Shown here piece after piece: positions 50,228 to 58,606 of a DNA stretch of 64,000 bases (its first letter is position 1; each line of letters opens with the position of its first letter). The notes under the pieces are model-generated. The model was not told where the DNA came from, searched no databases, and was given only the letters and a program-made list of their open reading frames with translations. Origin of the DNA: Streptomyces sp. NBC_01341 (lineage in GTDB: Bacteria; Actinomycetota; Actinomycetes; Streptomycetales; Streptomycetaceae). The DNA is taken from assembly GCF_035946055.1 (NCBI RefSeq), contig NZ_CP108364.1:3286001-3350000 (forward strand), read 5' to 3'. The position numbers and the translations under genes were made by a program.

Positions 50228-52576
50228 TCAGTGACGAACGGCGGTGGCCGGGGGTTCCCGTCCCGCCGGTCCTTCCCGCCCCTCCGATCCCTCCGGATCG
50301 AGATGGGGAAGGATCCGGTCCAGCCACCGCGGCGTCCACCACGCGGCGCGTCCGAGCAGGGTCATCACGGCGGGCACGAGCAGCAGCCGTACGACGGTGG
50401 CGTCGATCAGCACGCTGGCGGCGAGGCCGAGCCCCAGCATCTTGACCACGATGTTGTCGCTGATGATGAACGCGGCGAAGACGCTGACCATGATGAGCGC
50501 GGCACAGGTGATGACCCGCGCGGTGATCTCCAGGGCGTGCGCGACGCTCGCCTTGGGGTCCCTGGTGGCCAGCCACGCCTCGTGGATGCGCGACAGGAGG
50601 AAGATCTCGTAGTCCATGCTGAGGCCGAAGACGATGGCGAACATCATCATCGGCACGTAGCTCTCGATCGGGACCTTGCCCGAGACCCCGAGCGCGGGCC
50701 CTCCCCAGCCCCACTGGAAGACGGCCACCACGACGCCGTACGAGGCCGCGATCGACAGGACGTTGAGCAGGGCTGCCTTGACGGCGACGAGCACCCCTCG
50801 GAACACGGCCAGGATCACGAGGAAGGCGAGCCCTACGACCACCGCGATGATCAGCGGCAGCCTGCTCGACACGATGTCGAGGAAGTCGACCTGGGCGGCC
50901 GTCGTCCCGGTCACATAGGTCCGCGCGGCGGTGCCGGAGACCGCGCCGGGCAGGACGTCGTCCTTCAGGCGGTTGTCCAGGCTCGTCGTCCGCTCGTCCT
51001 GCGGCGCGGCGACCGAGTACGCGGTGGCCGTGAGGACGTCCCCGTCCGAGGTGGCCGTGAGCGGGGTGACGACGGCCGCGTCCGGCACCTCGGTCAGGGA
51101 CTGCTGGGCCTTGCTCTGCAGGTCGGACCGGTCGCTCTGCGGTACCGCGCTCTGGTCGATGACGAGGGTCAGCGGCCCGTTCGAACCCGGCCCGAAGGCC
51201 GACGACATGAGGTCGTAGGCCCGGCGGTCGGTGAAGGACTTCGGGTCGGCCCCGTCCCCGATGTGCCCGAGCTGGATGAAGAAGAGCGGGAACGCGAGGA
51301 CGGCCAGCACGACGACGCCGCCGCCCAGGAACCACCACGGCCGGCGCTCCACCCGCCGGGCGTACCGGTGCCAGGTGCCGTGCGCCGCGTCCCCCGGTAC
51401 GGCCCGCGAGCCGCCGCTCGCGCCCACCGGGTCCGGCGGACCCCCCGTGCCGCCCGCGTCCGACGGGCCGCCCTCGACCTCCGCGATCGGGGTACGGACG
51501 TGGATCCGGTCGATGTGCCTGCCCACCAGTCCCAGCATCGCCGGCACCAGCGTGAGCGCCCCGAGCACAGCGGTGACGACGGTGACCGCGGCAGCGACGC
51601 CGAGCTTTCCGATGAAGCCGATCCCGGACACCCACAGCCCGCAGAGGGCGATGATCACGGTGCAGCCCGAGAGCAGCACGGCCCGCCCGCTCGTCGCCGT
51701 GGCCGAACCGGCGGCGGCGACGGGGTCCTTGCCGTCCATGAGGCTCTGCCGGTGCCGGGTGACCAGGAACAGGGCGTAGTCGATGCCGACGCCGAGCCCG
51801 ATCATCGTGGCGAGCGTCGGCGAGACCGTCGCGAAGGTGGTGGCGGCGGCCAGCAGCGCCAGCAGGCCCAGTCCGCAGATGACGCAGATCAGGGCGGTGA
51901 CCAGCGGCAGCACCGCGGCCACCAGGCTGCCGAACCCGATGAGCAGCACCAGGATCGCCACGCCGAACCCGATGGCCTCGCTGATGCGGTCGTTCGCCGA
52001 CGGCCTGGCCAGTTCACCCAGCGATCCGCCGTATTCGACCTCGGCACCGGCGGACCTCAGCGGCTTGACCGCCGAGTCCACCCCGTCGAGGTAGCCGGAC
52101 TCGAGCGTGGAGGGCTGGACGCTGAACCGGACGGTGATGTAGGCCGTCTTCCCGTCCGTGGAGAGCGGCCCCACGTCCGGGGTGCTGGTGCCGGTGTCGG
52201 ACGTCAGGGGGTTCGTCACGGACAGCACGTCCGGCAGTTTCTGGAGGCTGCCGACGACCGTCGACATCTGGCTGCTCAGTGCGGTGAGCGAGCCGTCCGA
52301 GTCGTGCACCACCACGTTGCTGCTGTAGCCGCCGGCCGAGGGGGCGTGGGCCTGCAGCACGTCGAGACCGTCCTGCGACTGCGTTCCGGAGAGGGAGAAG
52401 TCGTCGGAGTAGTCGCCCCCGTAGGCGTGGTGCAGGACCTGGAGGGCTGCGAGCGCGACCAGCCACAGGACGATGACGGTCACGAAGTGGCGCGCGCACC
52501 AGGCCCCGGTCCTGTGCAGCGTCCCCGGACGGTGATGTGCCGTGCCGGAGGCGCGATCAGGCTGCGGCAATGGCAT
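50228..52576 (-). CDS. MMPL/RND-type transporter
   Basis: 782 residues with about 11-12 membrane helices and two large extracellular loops, the tandem MMPL layout. GLGVGIDYALFLVTRHRQSL and FGLSMDYEIFLLSRIHEAWL are the paired helix-4 and helix-10 signatures with the proton-relay DY residues. It probably exports a lipid or hydrophobic metabolite. Transcribed convergent to the HelD-like gene and without neighbours suggesting a cargo. Start ATG 52576. Confidence 0.9.
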   Translation of the reverse strand: MPLPQPDRASGTAHHRPGTLHRTGAWCARHFVTVIVLWLVALAALQVLHHAYGGDYSDDFSLSGTQSQDGLDVLQAHAPSAGGYSSNVVVHDSDGSLTALSSQMSTVVGSLQKLPDVLSVTNPLTSDTGTSTPDVGPLSTDGKTAYITVRFSVQPSTLESGYLDGVDSAVKPLRSAGAEVEYGGSLGELARPSANDRISEAIGFGVAILVLLIGFGSLVAAVLPLVTALICVICGLGLLALLAAATTFATVSPTLATMIGLGVGIDYALFLVTRHRQSLMDGKDPVAAAGSATATSGRAVLLSGCTVIIALCGLWVSGIGFIGKLGVAAAVTVVTAVLGALTLVPAMLGLVGRHIDRIHVRTPIAEVEGGPSDAGGTGGPPDPVGASGGSRAVPGDAAHGTWHRYARRVERRPWWFLGGGVVVLAVLAFPLFFIQLGHIGDGADPKSFTDRRAYDLMSSAFGPGSNGPLTLVIDQSAVPQSDRSDLQSKAQQSLTEVPDAAVVTPLTATSDGDVLTATAYSVAAPQDERTTSLDNRLKDDVLPGAVSGTAARTYVTGTTAAQVDFLDIVSSRLPLIIAVVVGLAFLVILAVFRGVLVAVKAALLNVLSIAASYGVVVAVFQWGWGGPALGVSGKVPIESYVPMMMFAIVFGLSMDYEIFLLSRIHEAWLATRDPKASVAHALEITARVITCAALIMVSVFAAFIISDNIVVKMLGLGLAASVLIDATVVRLLLVPAVMTLLGRAAWWTPRWLDRILPHLDPEGSEGREGPAGREPPATAVRH

Positions 52577-52692
52577 GTGGACTCCGCGGCTGGGCCGGAC
52601 ACCTCAGGGAGTTCAGCATGGATCGGCCCCCCGCCCCCGGCACTCCGGAATGGGGGGAACGGGTGACGCCGGGCCCGGTCCGTCCAGGGCCG

Positions 52693-53382
52693 TCAGGCGT
52701 CGAGCGCCTCACGCCACTGCCGTACGGCGGCCGCGTCCACCGGGCCGTCCCAGCCGCCCGGTCGTGCCGCGCCCCCGATGTGGAAGGCCTCGATGCCCGC
52801 CTCCCGCAGCCGGGCCAGGTGGTCCAGGCGCAGGCCGCCGCCGACCATGATCTGCGGCTCGTAGCCGGGCAGGTCCGACCGCCCCGCCTCGGCCAGCAGG
52901 ACGTCCATGCCGGCGTCGACCCCGCTCGGCGAGCCCGCCGTGAGGTACGTGTCCAGGCCGGGCAGGTCCGCGAGGTGCTTGCGCAGCGCGTCACGGTCGG
53001 ACGCCCGGTCGATGGCGCGGTGGAAGGTCCAGGAGCAGCCGTTCAGCTCGGCGACGATCCGCTCGACGGCCACCAGGTCGACGTGCCCGTCCTGGTCGAG
53101 GAAGCCGAGGACGAACTCCTCGGCGCCTGCCGCCCGCATGGCGCGGGCCTTCTCCACCAGGACGTCGACATCACCGGCGGCGAATCCGTCGGCCACCCTG
53201 AGCATGACCCGCAGCGGGATTCCGACGGCGTCCCTGATCGCCGTGAAGGTCTCCAGGGACGGTGTGAGGCCGTCGGCCGCCATGTCGGTGACCAGTTCGA
53301 GGCGGTCCGCACCACCCGCCTGCGCCGCGACCGCGTCCTCGGCGTCGAGGGCGATCACCTCCAGGACTGCACGGTTGCTCAT
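52693..53382 (-). CDS. cutC: CutC-family protein
   Basis: 229 residues, a TIM-barrel CutC homologue. Motifs: LEVIALDAEDAVAAQAGGAD with RLELV, VMLRVADGFAAGDVDV, GFLDQDGHVDL, FHRAIDRASD and C-terminal EAFHIGGAARPGG. CutC was named for copper homeostasis, but the copper role is disputed; the conserved barrel suggests an enzyme. Upstream is a DasR-like site, hinting at amino-sugar control. ATG 53382. Confidence 0.9.
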   Translation of the reverse strand: MSNRAVLEVIALDAEDAVAAQAGGADRLELVTDMAADGLTPSLETFTAIRDAVGIPLRVMLRVADGFAAGDVDVLVEKARAMRAAGAEEFVLGFLDQDGHVDLVAVERIVAELNGCSWTFHRAIDRASDRDALRKHLADLPGLDTYLTAGSPSGVDAGMDVLLAEAGRSDLPGYEPQIMVGGGLRLDHLARLREAGIEAFHIGGAARPGGWDGPVDAAAVRQWREALDA

Positions 53383-53414
53383 GGTGTTCCATTCCCTCGG
53401 AGCGGCTACGGACT

Positions 53415-53430
53415 ACAGGTCTAGTCCAAT
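53415..53430. promoter_or_regulatory. DasR-like (dre) site upstream of cutC
   Basis: ACAGGTCTAGTCCAAT matches 13 of 16 positions of the DasR operator ACTGGTCTAGACCACT. It is 33 bp upstream of the cutC start, a repressing position. DasR is the GntR regulator of GlcNAc metabolism in Streptomyces. Confidence 0.55.
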
Positions 53431-53612
53431 AACCAGACTACGGGTCAGCCACCCGGCGGCGCAGCTCCCCATGTGGACGCAAGCGTGAAGATACGCGAGA
53501 GAGAGACGGCATCCGCGGAGCCGACGCGCCGCGGCCACGCGCTCCCGGGGCAAGAGCGGGGCCGGGCTCACCGGTCACCCCCCGGCGGCCGGCGCCCGCG
53601 TCCCGGTTCCCG

Positions 53613-54473
53613 TCACGCGCGCACGAACCGCACCGGTGTCCCCGGGACCGCCTGCGCCGCCCCCGCCAGCGCCGCTTCCGTGACCACGCCGACGACCGGG
53701 TAACCCCCCGTCGTCGGATGGTCGTTGAGGAACACCACGGGCCGTCCGTCCGGCGGCACCTGGACGGCACCCAGCACCATCCCCTCGCTGGGGAGTTCGC
53801 CGTCCCGCGCGCGCCGCAGCACGGGACCCTCCAGGCGCAGCCCGATGCGGTTGCTGCGCTCCGACACGCGGTAGGCGGCCGTGGTGAGCGTGCGAAGGGC
53901 CGGTCCCGTGAACCAGTCGTCGCGCGGGCCCGGGTGCAGCGGCAGGACCAGTTCGGCGGGGGCGCCGGGCCAGGGCACGGTGTCGGCCGCCGGCGCGCCG
54001 TGCGGGGAACCGAGCGGCAGGAGGTCGCCCTCGCACAGGACCGGCGGCCCGAGCCCCGAGAGCAGGTCGGTGGACCTGCTGCCGAGAACGGGTTCGGGCA
54101 CCAGGCCGCCGGCGAACGCCAGGTAGGAGCGCAGACCGTGGAGCGCGGGACCGGCCTCCAGCACCGCACCCTGGGGCACGCGCACCGGCGCGCCCCAGGG
54201 TGCGGGATGTCCGTCCACGGTGACCGCGCAGCCCGCGCCGCCGACGACGGCGAGCACCGACCGCACACCGGCCGGCCGGACCGCGCACCCCGTGAGCGTG
54301 GTCTCCAGCACCGCCGCGTCGGGGGTGTTGCCGACGAGCCTGTTGGCCAGCCGCCGGGCGGGCCCGTCCAGCGCCCCGGCCCGGGGCACTCCGAGGTGCG
54401 CCCAGCCGGCGCGGCCCTCGTCCTGCACCGTGGTCAGCACACCGGCCCGCACCACTTCGAGCCCCGGGCTCAT
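53613..54473 (-). CDS. pxpC: 5-oxoprolinase subunit C
   Basis: 286 residues of the KipA/PxpC carboxyltransferase-like family. Conserved parts are VQDEGRAGWAHLGVPRAGAL, DGPARRLANRLVGN, SYLAFAGGL, SERSNRIGLRLEGP and FLNDHPTTGGYPVVG. With PxpA and PxpB it hydrolyses 5-oxoproline (pyroglutamate) to glutamate with ATP. Its ATG overlaps the pxpB stop as ATGA, so it is translationally coupled. Last gene of the operon. Confidence 0.93.
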   Translation of the reverse strand: MSPGLEVVRAGVLTTVQDEGRAGWAHLGVPRAGALDGPARRLANRLVGNTPDAAVLETTLTGCAVRPAGVRSVLAVVGGAGCAVTVDGHPAPWGAPVRVPQGAVLEAGPALHGLRSYLAFAGGLVPEPVLGSRSTDLLSGLGPPVLCEGDLLPLGSPHGAPAADTVPWPGAPAELVLPLHPGPRDDWFTGPALRTLTTAAYRVSERSNRIGLRLEGPVLRRARDGELPSEGMVLGAVQVPPDGRPVVFLNDHPTTGGYPVVGVVTEAALAGAAQAVPGTPVRFVRA

Positions 54474-55105
54474 CCGCCCGCCCCGGCCGCCACGAAACGC
54501 ACCCGGGTCCCGGGCCGGAACAGCGCCGCCGGTTCGCGTCCCGGGTCCCAGAGCGCCTCCGGTCCGGGCATCCGCCCGATGAGCTGCCAGCCGCCGGGCG
54601 ACGGGCGCGGATAGACCCCGGTGTACGGCCCGGCGAGGGCCAGCGCCCCGGCCGGCACCCGGGTGCGGGGCGTGGCGCGGCGCGGGACGGCCAGGTGTCC
54701 GGGCAGCCCCGTGAGGTATCCGAAGCCGGGCGCGAAACCGCAGAAGGCGACCCGGAACTCCGTACCGGCGTGGATGCGCGGCACCTCCTCGACGGCCACA
54801 CCCCACGCCTCGGCCACGTCGGCGAGGTCCGGGCCGTCGTAGACGACGGGTATCCCTACGGCCCCGGCGGCGCTCAGGTGCAGCGGGGGCACGGTCCACG
54901 AGCGCAGCCGCCCGGCCAGGTGCGGGTCGTCGACCCCGTCCAGGAGCACGGTCCGCGCGCCGGGGACGATCTCGCGCACGTCGGGGAGCTCCCCCGCGGA
55001 CCTGCGGCGCAGCAGTTCCGCGTGGAAGGCCTCCGCGTCCTCGCCGGAGGCGAGCTCCACGAGCAGGGCGCGGGGGCCGGCGGCCAGCACCCGGACGCCG
55101 CTCAC
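54470..55105 (-). CDS. pxpB: 5-oxoprolinase subunit B
   Basis: 211 residues of the KipI/PxpB family. Motifs: PRALLVELASGEDAEAFHAE near the start, IPVVYDGPDLADVAEAWG, then FRVAFCGFAPGFGYLTGLPG, and GWQLIGRMPGPEALWDP near the end. The GTG at 55105 overlaps the pxpA stop by four bases; its 3' end overlaps pxpC by four bases. Partner of PxpA and PxpC in ATP-dependent 5-oxoproline cleavage. Confidence 0.92.
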   Translation of the reverse strand: MSGVRVLAAGPRALLVELASGEDAEAFHAELLRRRSAGELPDVREIVPGARTVLLDGVDDPHLAGRLRSWTVPPLHLSAAGAVGIPVVYDGPDLADVAEAWGVAVEEVPRIHAGTEFRVAFCGFAPGFGYLTGLPGHLAVPRRATPRTRVPAGALALAGPYTGVYPRPSPGGWQLIGRMPGPEALWDPGREPAALFRPGTRVRFVAAGAGG

Positions 55106-55881
55106 GCGAACGCCCGGACGGGGACGCCCGCTTCCTCCAGCGCCGCCCTGACCCGCCGGGCGAGCGCCGCCGCCCCCGGGGTGTCCCCGTGGACGCACAG
55201 CGACCGCGCGGCGACCGCTATGCGACTGCCGTCCACCCCGGTGACGGCCCGCTCCACGGCCATGCGGACACTCCGGCGCACCACCTCGTCCGCGTCGTGC
55301 ACCACGGCGCCGTCCTCACCGCGCGGGACGAGCGTGCCCTGCGGGGTGTACGCGCGATCGGCGAAGGCTTCCGGGACGGGGGTCAGGCCTGCCGCCCCGG
55401 CGTGCGCGAGGAGCCGCGAACCGGGCAGTCCGAGCACCGCCGGGGAGCCGCCCGCGAGCACCACGCCCGCGACGACGGCGGCTGCCTGGGTGTCGTCCCG
55501 GACCACGCGGTTGTAGAGGGCCCCGTGCGGTTTGACGTACGACACCGAGGAGCCGGCCGCTTCCGCGAAGACCCGCAGGGCGCCGATCTGGTAGGCGATC
55601 TCGGCGGTGAGCTCGGCCGCCGGCACGTCCATGGCGCGCCGCCCGAATCCGGCCAGGTCGCGGTAGGAGACCTGGGCGCCGATGCGTACGCCCCGCTCGG
55701 TCGCCGTGTCGCAGACCCGCCGCATCACGGACGCGTCGCCCGCGTGGAAGCCGCACGCGACGTTGGCGCTGGTGACACACGTCAGCAGCGCCTCGTCCTC
55801 GGTGAGGGTCCAGCGGCCGAAGCCCTCGCCCAGGTCCGCGTTGAGGTCGATGGGATAGGTGGGTTCCGCCCGTTCCGTCAC
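55102..55881 (-). CDS. pxpA: 5-oxoprolinase subunit A
   Basis: 259 residues of the LamB/YcsF family. Signatures: DLNADLGEGFGRWTLTEDEA, TSANVACGFHAGDASVMRRV, YVKPHGALYNRVV, RSLCVHGDTPGA. This is the subunit that opens the lactam ring together with PxpB/PxpC. First gene of the pxpABC operon; GTG start at 55881, with the divergent HD-domain gene 61 bp away. Confidence 0.94.
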   Translation of the reverse strand: MTERAEPTYPIDLNADLGEGFGRWTLTEDEALLTCVTSANVACGFHAGDASVMRRVCDTATERGVRIGAQVSYRDLAGFGRRAMDVPAAELTAEIAYQIGALRVFAEAAGSSVSYVKPHGALYNRVVRDDTQAAAVVAGVVLAGGSPAVLGLPGSRLLAHAGAAGLTPVPEAFADRAYTPQGTLVPRGEDGAVVHDADEVVRRSVRMAVERAVTGVDGSRIAVAARSLCVHGDTPGAAALARRVRAALEEAGVPVRAFA

Positions 55882-55942
55882 GGCCGCACGCTAGCGACCG
55901 GCCGCCCAGCGCGACAAGGTCCGGCCGCTCTACAGTCGCCGT

Positions 55943-56587
55943 ATGACCGACGCCACCGCGCTCCGCACCCGCTGGCAGGACGCCCTCGTCGCCGTCCGGG
56001 GCGCCGCTCCCGGCCCCGACCCCCTGCCGTACGCCGACAACCTCCTGGGCCGCTGGGCGGAGCCCCAGCGGCGCTACCACACCACCGCCCACCTGACGCA
56101 GGTCCTGGACCGGGTCGACGCCCTGGCCGGCCATGCCGCCGACCCGGATGTGGTGCGCCTCGCCGTCTGGTTCCACGACGCGGTCTACCGGCCCGACCGC
56201 TCGGAGAACGAGGAACGCAGCGCGGCCCTCGCCGAGCGCGCCCTGCCCGAGGCCGGGCTCCCGGACGCGGTGACGGCGGAGGTCGCCCGCCTGGTCCGGC
56301 TCACGGTCACGCACGACCCGGCCCCGGGTGACACGAACGGCGAGGCGCTGTGCGACGCGGACCTCGCGATCCTGGCGGCGGCCCCCAAGGAGTACGCGGC
56401 GTACGCGGCCCAGGTCCGGGAGGAGTACGGCTTCGTCCCGGACGAGGCGTTCCGCGCGGGGAGGGCCGCCGTCCTGCGGCAACTGCTGGGACTGCCCCGG
56501 CTGTTCCGCACCCCGCTGGGGGCGGCGGAGTGGGAGCCGAGGGCCCGGCAGAACCTGACGACCGAGCTGGAGCTGCTCACGCGGTGA
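55943..56587 (+). CDS. HD-domain metal-dependent hydrolase
   Basis: 214 residues. HD-superfamily metal-binding residues are visible: RRYHTTAHL (His46, His50), WFHDAVY (His78, Asp79) and a later Asp in CDADLAIL. Predicted metal-dependent phosphohydrolase of the conserved bacterial HD group with an unknown substrate. It is divergent from pxpA; the following MFS gene starts within about 40 bp on the same strand. Confidence 0.88.
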   Translation: MTDATALRTRWQDALVAVRGAAPGPDPLPYADNLLGRWAEPQRRYHTTAHLTQVLDRVDALAGHAADPDVVRLAVWFHDAVYRPDRSENEERSAALAERALPEAGLPDAVTAEVARLVRLTVTHDPAPGDTNGEALCDADLAILAAAPKEYAAYAAQVREEYGFVPDEAFRAGRAAVLRQLLGLPRLFRTPLGAAEWEPRARQNLTTELELLTR

Positions 56588-56623
56588 AGCGGAGGGGGCT
56601 TGCCCGCCCACTGGGACAGGGGA

Positions 56624-57916
56624 ATGTCAGGGACGAGAACACCGTTGGCCACTGTCATGCCCGACTCCGTCTCCAGCCGTCCCCGCATGCCCATGGCCGT
56701 CTACATCCTCGGCCTCTCGGTGTTCGCTCTCGGTACCAGCGAGTTCATGCTGTCCGGGCTGTTGCCGCCCATCGCCGACGACATGAACGTGTCGATCCCG
56801 AAGGCCGGGCTCCTCATATCCGCCTTCGCGATCGGCATGGTGGTCGGCGCCCCTCTGCTGGCGGTCGCCACGCTGCGGCTGCCCCGTCGGACGACCCTCG
56901 TCGCGCTCATCTCGGTCTTCGGGCTGGGCCAGATCGCCGGCGCGCTGGCACCGACGTACGAGGTGCTGTTCGTCTCCCGCGTGGTGAGCGCGCTGGCGTG
57001 CGCCGGTTTCTGGGCGGTGGGCGCGGCGGTCGCGATCGCGATGGTGCCGGTGAACGCCCGCGCCAGAGCGATGGCCGTCATGATCGGCGGGCTGTCGATC
57101 GCCAATGTGCTGGGCGTGCCGCTGGGCGCGTTCCTCGGGGAGAACCTCGGCTGGCGGTCGGCGTTCTGGGCCGTGGGCGCCGCATCCGCCGTCGCCCTGG
57201 CCGGTGTCGTGACCCGCATTCCGCGCATTCCGCTGCCGGACGAGAAGCCGCAGCTCAGGCGGGAGGTAGCGATCTACCGGGACCGTCAGGTCTGGCTGTC
57301 GATCGTGATCACGGCGCTCGCGGCGGGCGGCGTGTTCTGCGCGTTCAGCTACCTGGCGCCGCTCCTGACGGACGTGGCGGGGCTCGGTTCGGGCTGGGTG
57401 CCGTGGGTGCTCGCCCTGTTCGGTCTCGGCGCGCTGATCGGCACGACGATCGGCGGCCGCGTCGCGGACGCCCACCTCTTCGGTGTACTGCTGAGCGGGA
57501 TCACGGCCTCGACGGTCTTCCTGGCCGCGCTCGCCCTCTTCGCGTCGAACCAGGTCGCCGTGGTCGTCCTCGCGTTCCTGCTGGGCCTGTCGGCGTTCTA
57601 CACGGCCCCGGCGCTCAACGCCCGGATGTTCAACGTGGCCGGTGTCGCACCCACGCTCGCCGGGGCGACGACCACGGCGGCCTTCAACCTGGGCAACACG
57701 AGCGGGCCGTGGCTGGGCGGCACGGTGATCGACGCCGACTTCGGGTTCCGCGCCACGGCCTGGGCGGGTGCCGCGATGCTGGTGGCCGGCCTGGTGACCG
57801 TGGTGGTCTCGATGCGGCTCCACAGCGGTACGCCTTCCAAGCGGATCGCGGGCGCACCGGCGCACGTCAGCCCGGAGCAGGACGCCCCTTCGGCCTCCGC
57901 AGGCCCGCTTCGGTGA
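56624..57916 (+). CDS. MFS exporter, Cmx/CmrA chloramphenicol-efflux type
   Basis: About 430 residues with 12 membrane helices. The helix-1 segment FALGTSEFMLSGLLPPIADD is the signature of the Cmx/CmrA and AraJ-like DHA1 exporters. Inter-helix motifs include LRLPRRTTLVALISVFGLGQ and PLGAFLGENLGWRSAFWAVG. Proton-driven drug export, possibly chloramphenicol, is likely by family. Start uncertain: TTG 56600 (with GGAGG upstream), ATG 56624 or ATG 56657. Its 3' end overlaps the convergent DUF4031 gene by about 50 bp. Confidence 0.87.
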   Translation: MSGTRTPLATVMPDSVSSRPRMPMAVYILGLSVFALGTSEFMLSGLLPPIADDMNVSIPKAGLLISAFAIGMVVGAPLLAVATLRLPRRTTLVALISVFGLGQIAGALAPTYEVLFVSRVVSALACAGFWAVGAAVAIAMVPVNARARAMAVMIGGLSIANVLGVPLGAFLGENLGWRSAFWAVGAASAVALAGVVTRIPRIPLPDEKPQLRREVAIYRDRQVWLSIVITALAAGGVFCAFSYLAPLLTDVAGLGSGWVPWVLALFGLGALIGTTIGGRVADAHLFGVLLSGITASTVFLAALALFASNQVAVVVLAFLLGLSAFYTAPALNARMFNVAGVAPTLAGATTTAAFNLGNTSGPWLGGTVIDADFGFRATAWAGAAMLVAGLVTVVVSMRLHSGTPSKRIAGAPAHVSPEQDAPSASAGPLR

Positions 57917-58139
57917 TGCGGCGCACGATCTCCTTCGACCCGACCTCCCGCGCCCCGGCGCGCACCGCGTCCGCGTAGCGCGCCTCGGGCACGTCGTAGT
58001 GGTCCCGCTCGAACGCGCGCGGCGGGCAGCCGATCGACGCGGCGAACGCGTGCAGTTCCTCGAACGAGACGTCGCTGACCAGGTGGGACCACAGCCGTCC
58101 GTGGCCGGGCCAGGTCGGCGGGTCGATGTAGACCGTCAC
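57867..58139 (-). CDS. DUF4031 protein
   Basis: 90 residues. MTVYIDPPTWPGHGRLWSHL, FAASIGCPPRAFERDHYDVP and YADAVRAGAREVGSKEIVRR are conserved in this small actinobacterial family of unknown function. GTG start 58139 overlaps the upstream gene's stop as GTGA, so the two are coupled. Its 3' end overlaps the convergent MFS gene. Confidence 0.88.
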   Translation of the reverse strand: MTVYIDPPTWPGHGRLWSHLVSDVSFEELHAFAASIGCPPRAFERDHYDVPEARYADAVRAGAREVGSKEIVRRITEAGLRRPKGRPAPG

Positions 58140-58504
58140 CGGCCGAACACCCCGGCGAGATTGCCCACCGGCGCGACGGACACGGTCGCCTTCGTGCAGA
58201 CCCAGTGCGGATCGGGGCCCAGTTCGGGCTCGACGTCCAGCGCGTGCGGGGCCTCCCCCGTGCACACGGGGCACAACGGCCAGCGGCCGTACTGTTCGAG
58301 GAGCGCGTCCTGGACGTCCTGGGCCACCAGCCCGGTGACGAAGGACGCCCCCTCGGGCCACTGCTCCACCCACCAGCGCCGGTGGGTCACCGCGTCCTCG
58401 ACCATCGAGACCATCTGCGCCTCGGCGACGTCACCGGCGACCAGATCGGCCATCACGAGCGCACGCGCGGTGTGCAGCTCCTGCTCCAGGCTGTTCAACT
58501 CCAT
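58136..58504 (-). CDS. Hypothetical protein with zinc-ribbon-like Cys pair
   Basis: 122 residues. An N-terminal helix (SLEQELHTARALVMADLVAG), an aromatic stretch (THRRWWVEQWPEGASFV) and a CPVC-type motif (WPLCPVCTG) with a later single Cys. Translation-coupled to the DUF4031 gene (GTGA overlap). Divergent from murR; the start-to-start gap is 101 bp. Function unknown. Confidence 0.72.
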   Translation of the reverse strand: MELNSLEQELHTARALVMADLVAGDVAEAQMVSMVEDAVTHRRWWVEQWPEGASFVTGLVAQDVQDALLEQYGRWPLCPVCTGEAPHALDVEPELGPDPHWVCTKATVSVAPVGNLAGVFGR

Positions 58505-58570
58505 GCACCCATTGTCCCCCGCCGCGCAAACCCGCCCTTGGTCCTTCCGAAGCGGGGACGAAATGGGGGG

Positions 58571-58606
58571 TTGACGGGATTCCGTCCTGAAAATATCTTT
58601 CAAATG
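58571..58606 (+). promoter_or_regulatory. murR promoter with overlapping palindrome; likely leaderless
   Basis: A -35 TTGACG (58571-58576), 17-bp spacer and -10 TATCTT (58594-58599) place the start of transcription at or next to the GTG at 58606. There is no ribosome binding site. The inverted repeat TGAAAATATCTTTCA (58588-58602) lies over the -10 and is a probable MurR operator. Confidence 0.65.

Noticed and set aside
48081..51635. 1184-codon minus-strand frame
   Set aside because: It spans the antisense of the HelD-like gene and an out-of-frame part of the MMPL gene. It has no coherent domain.
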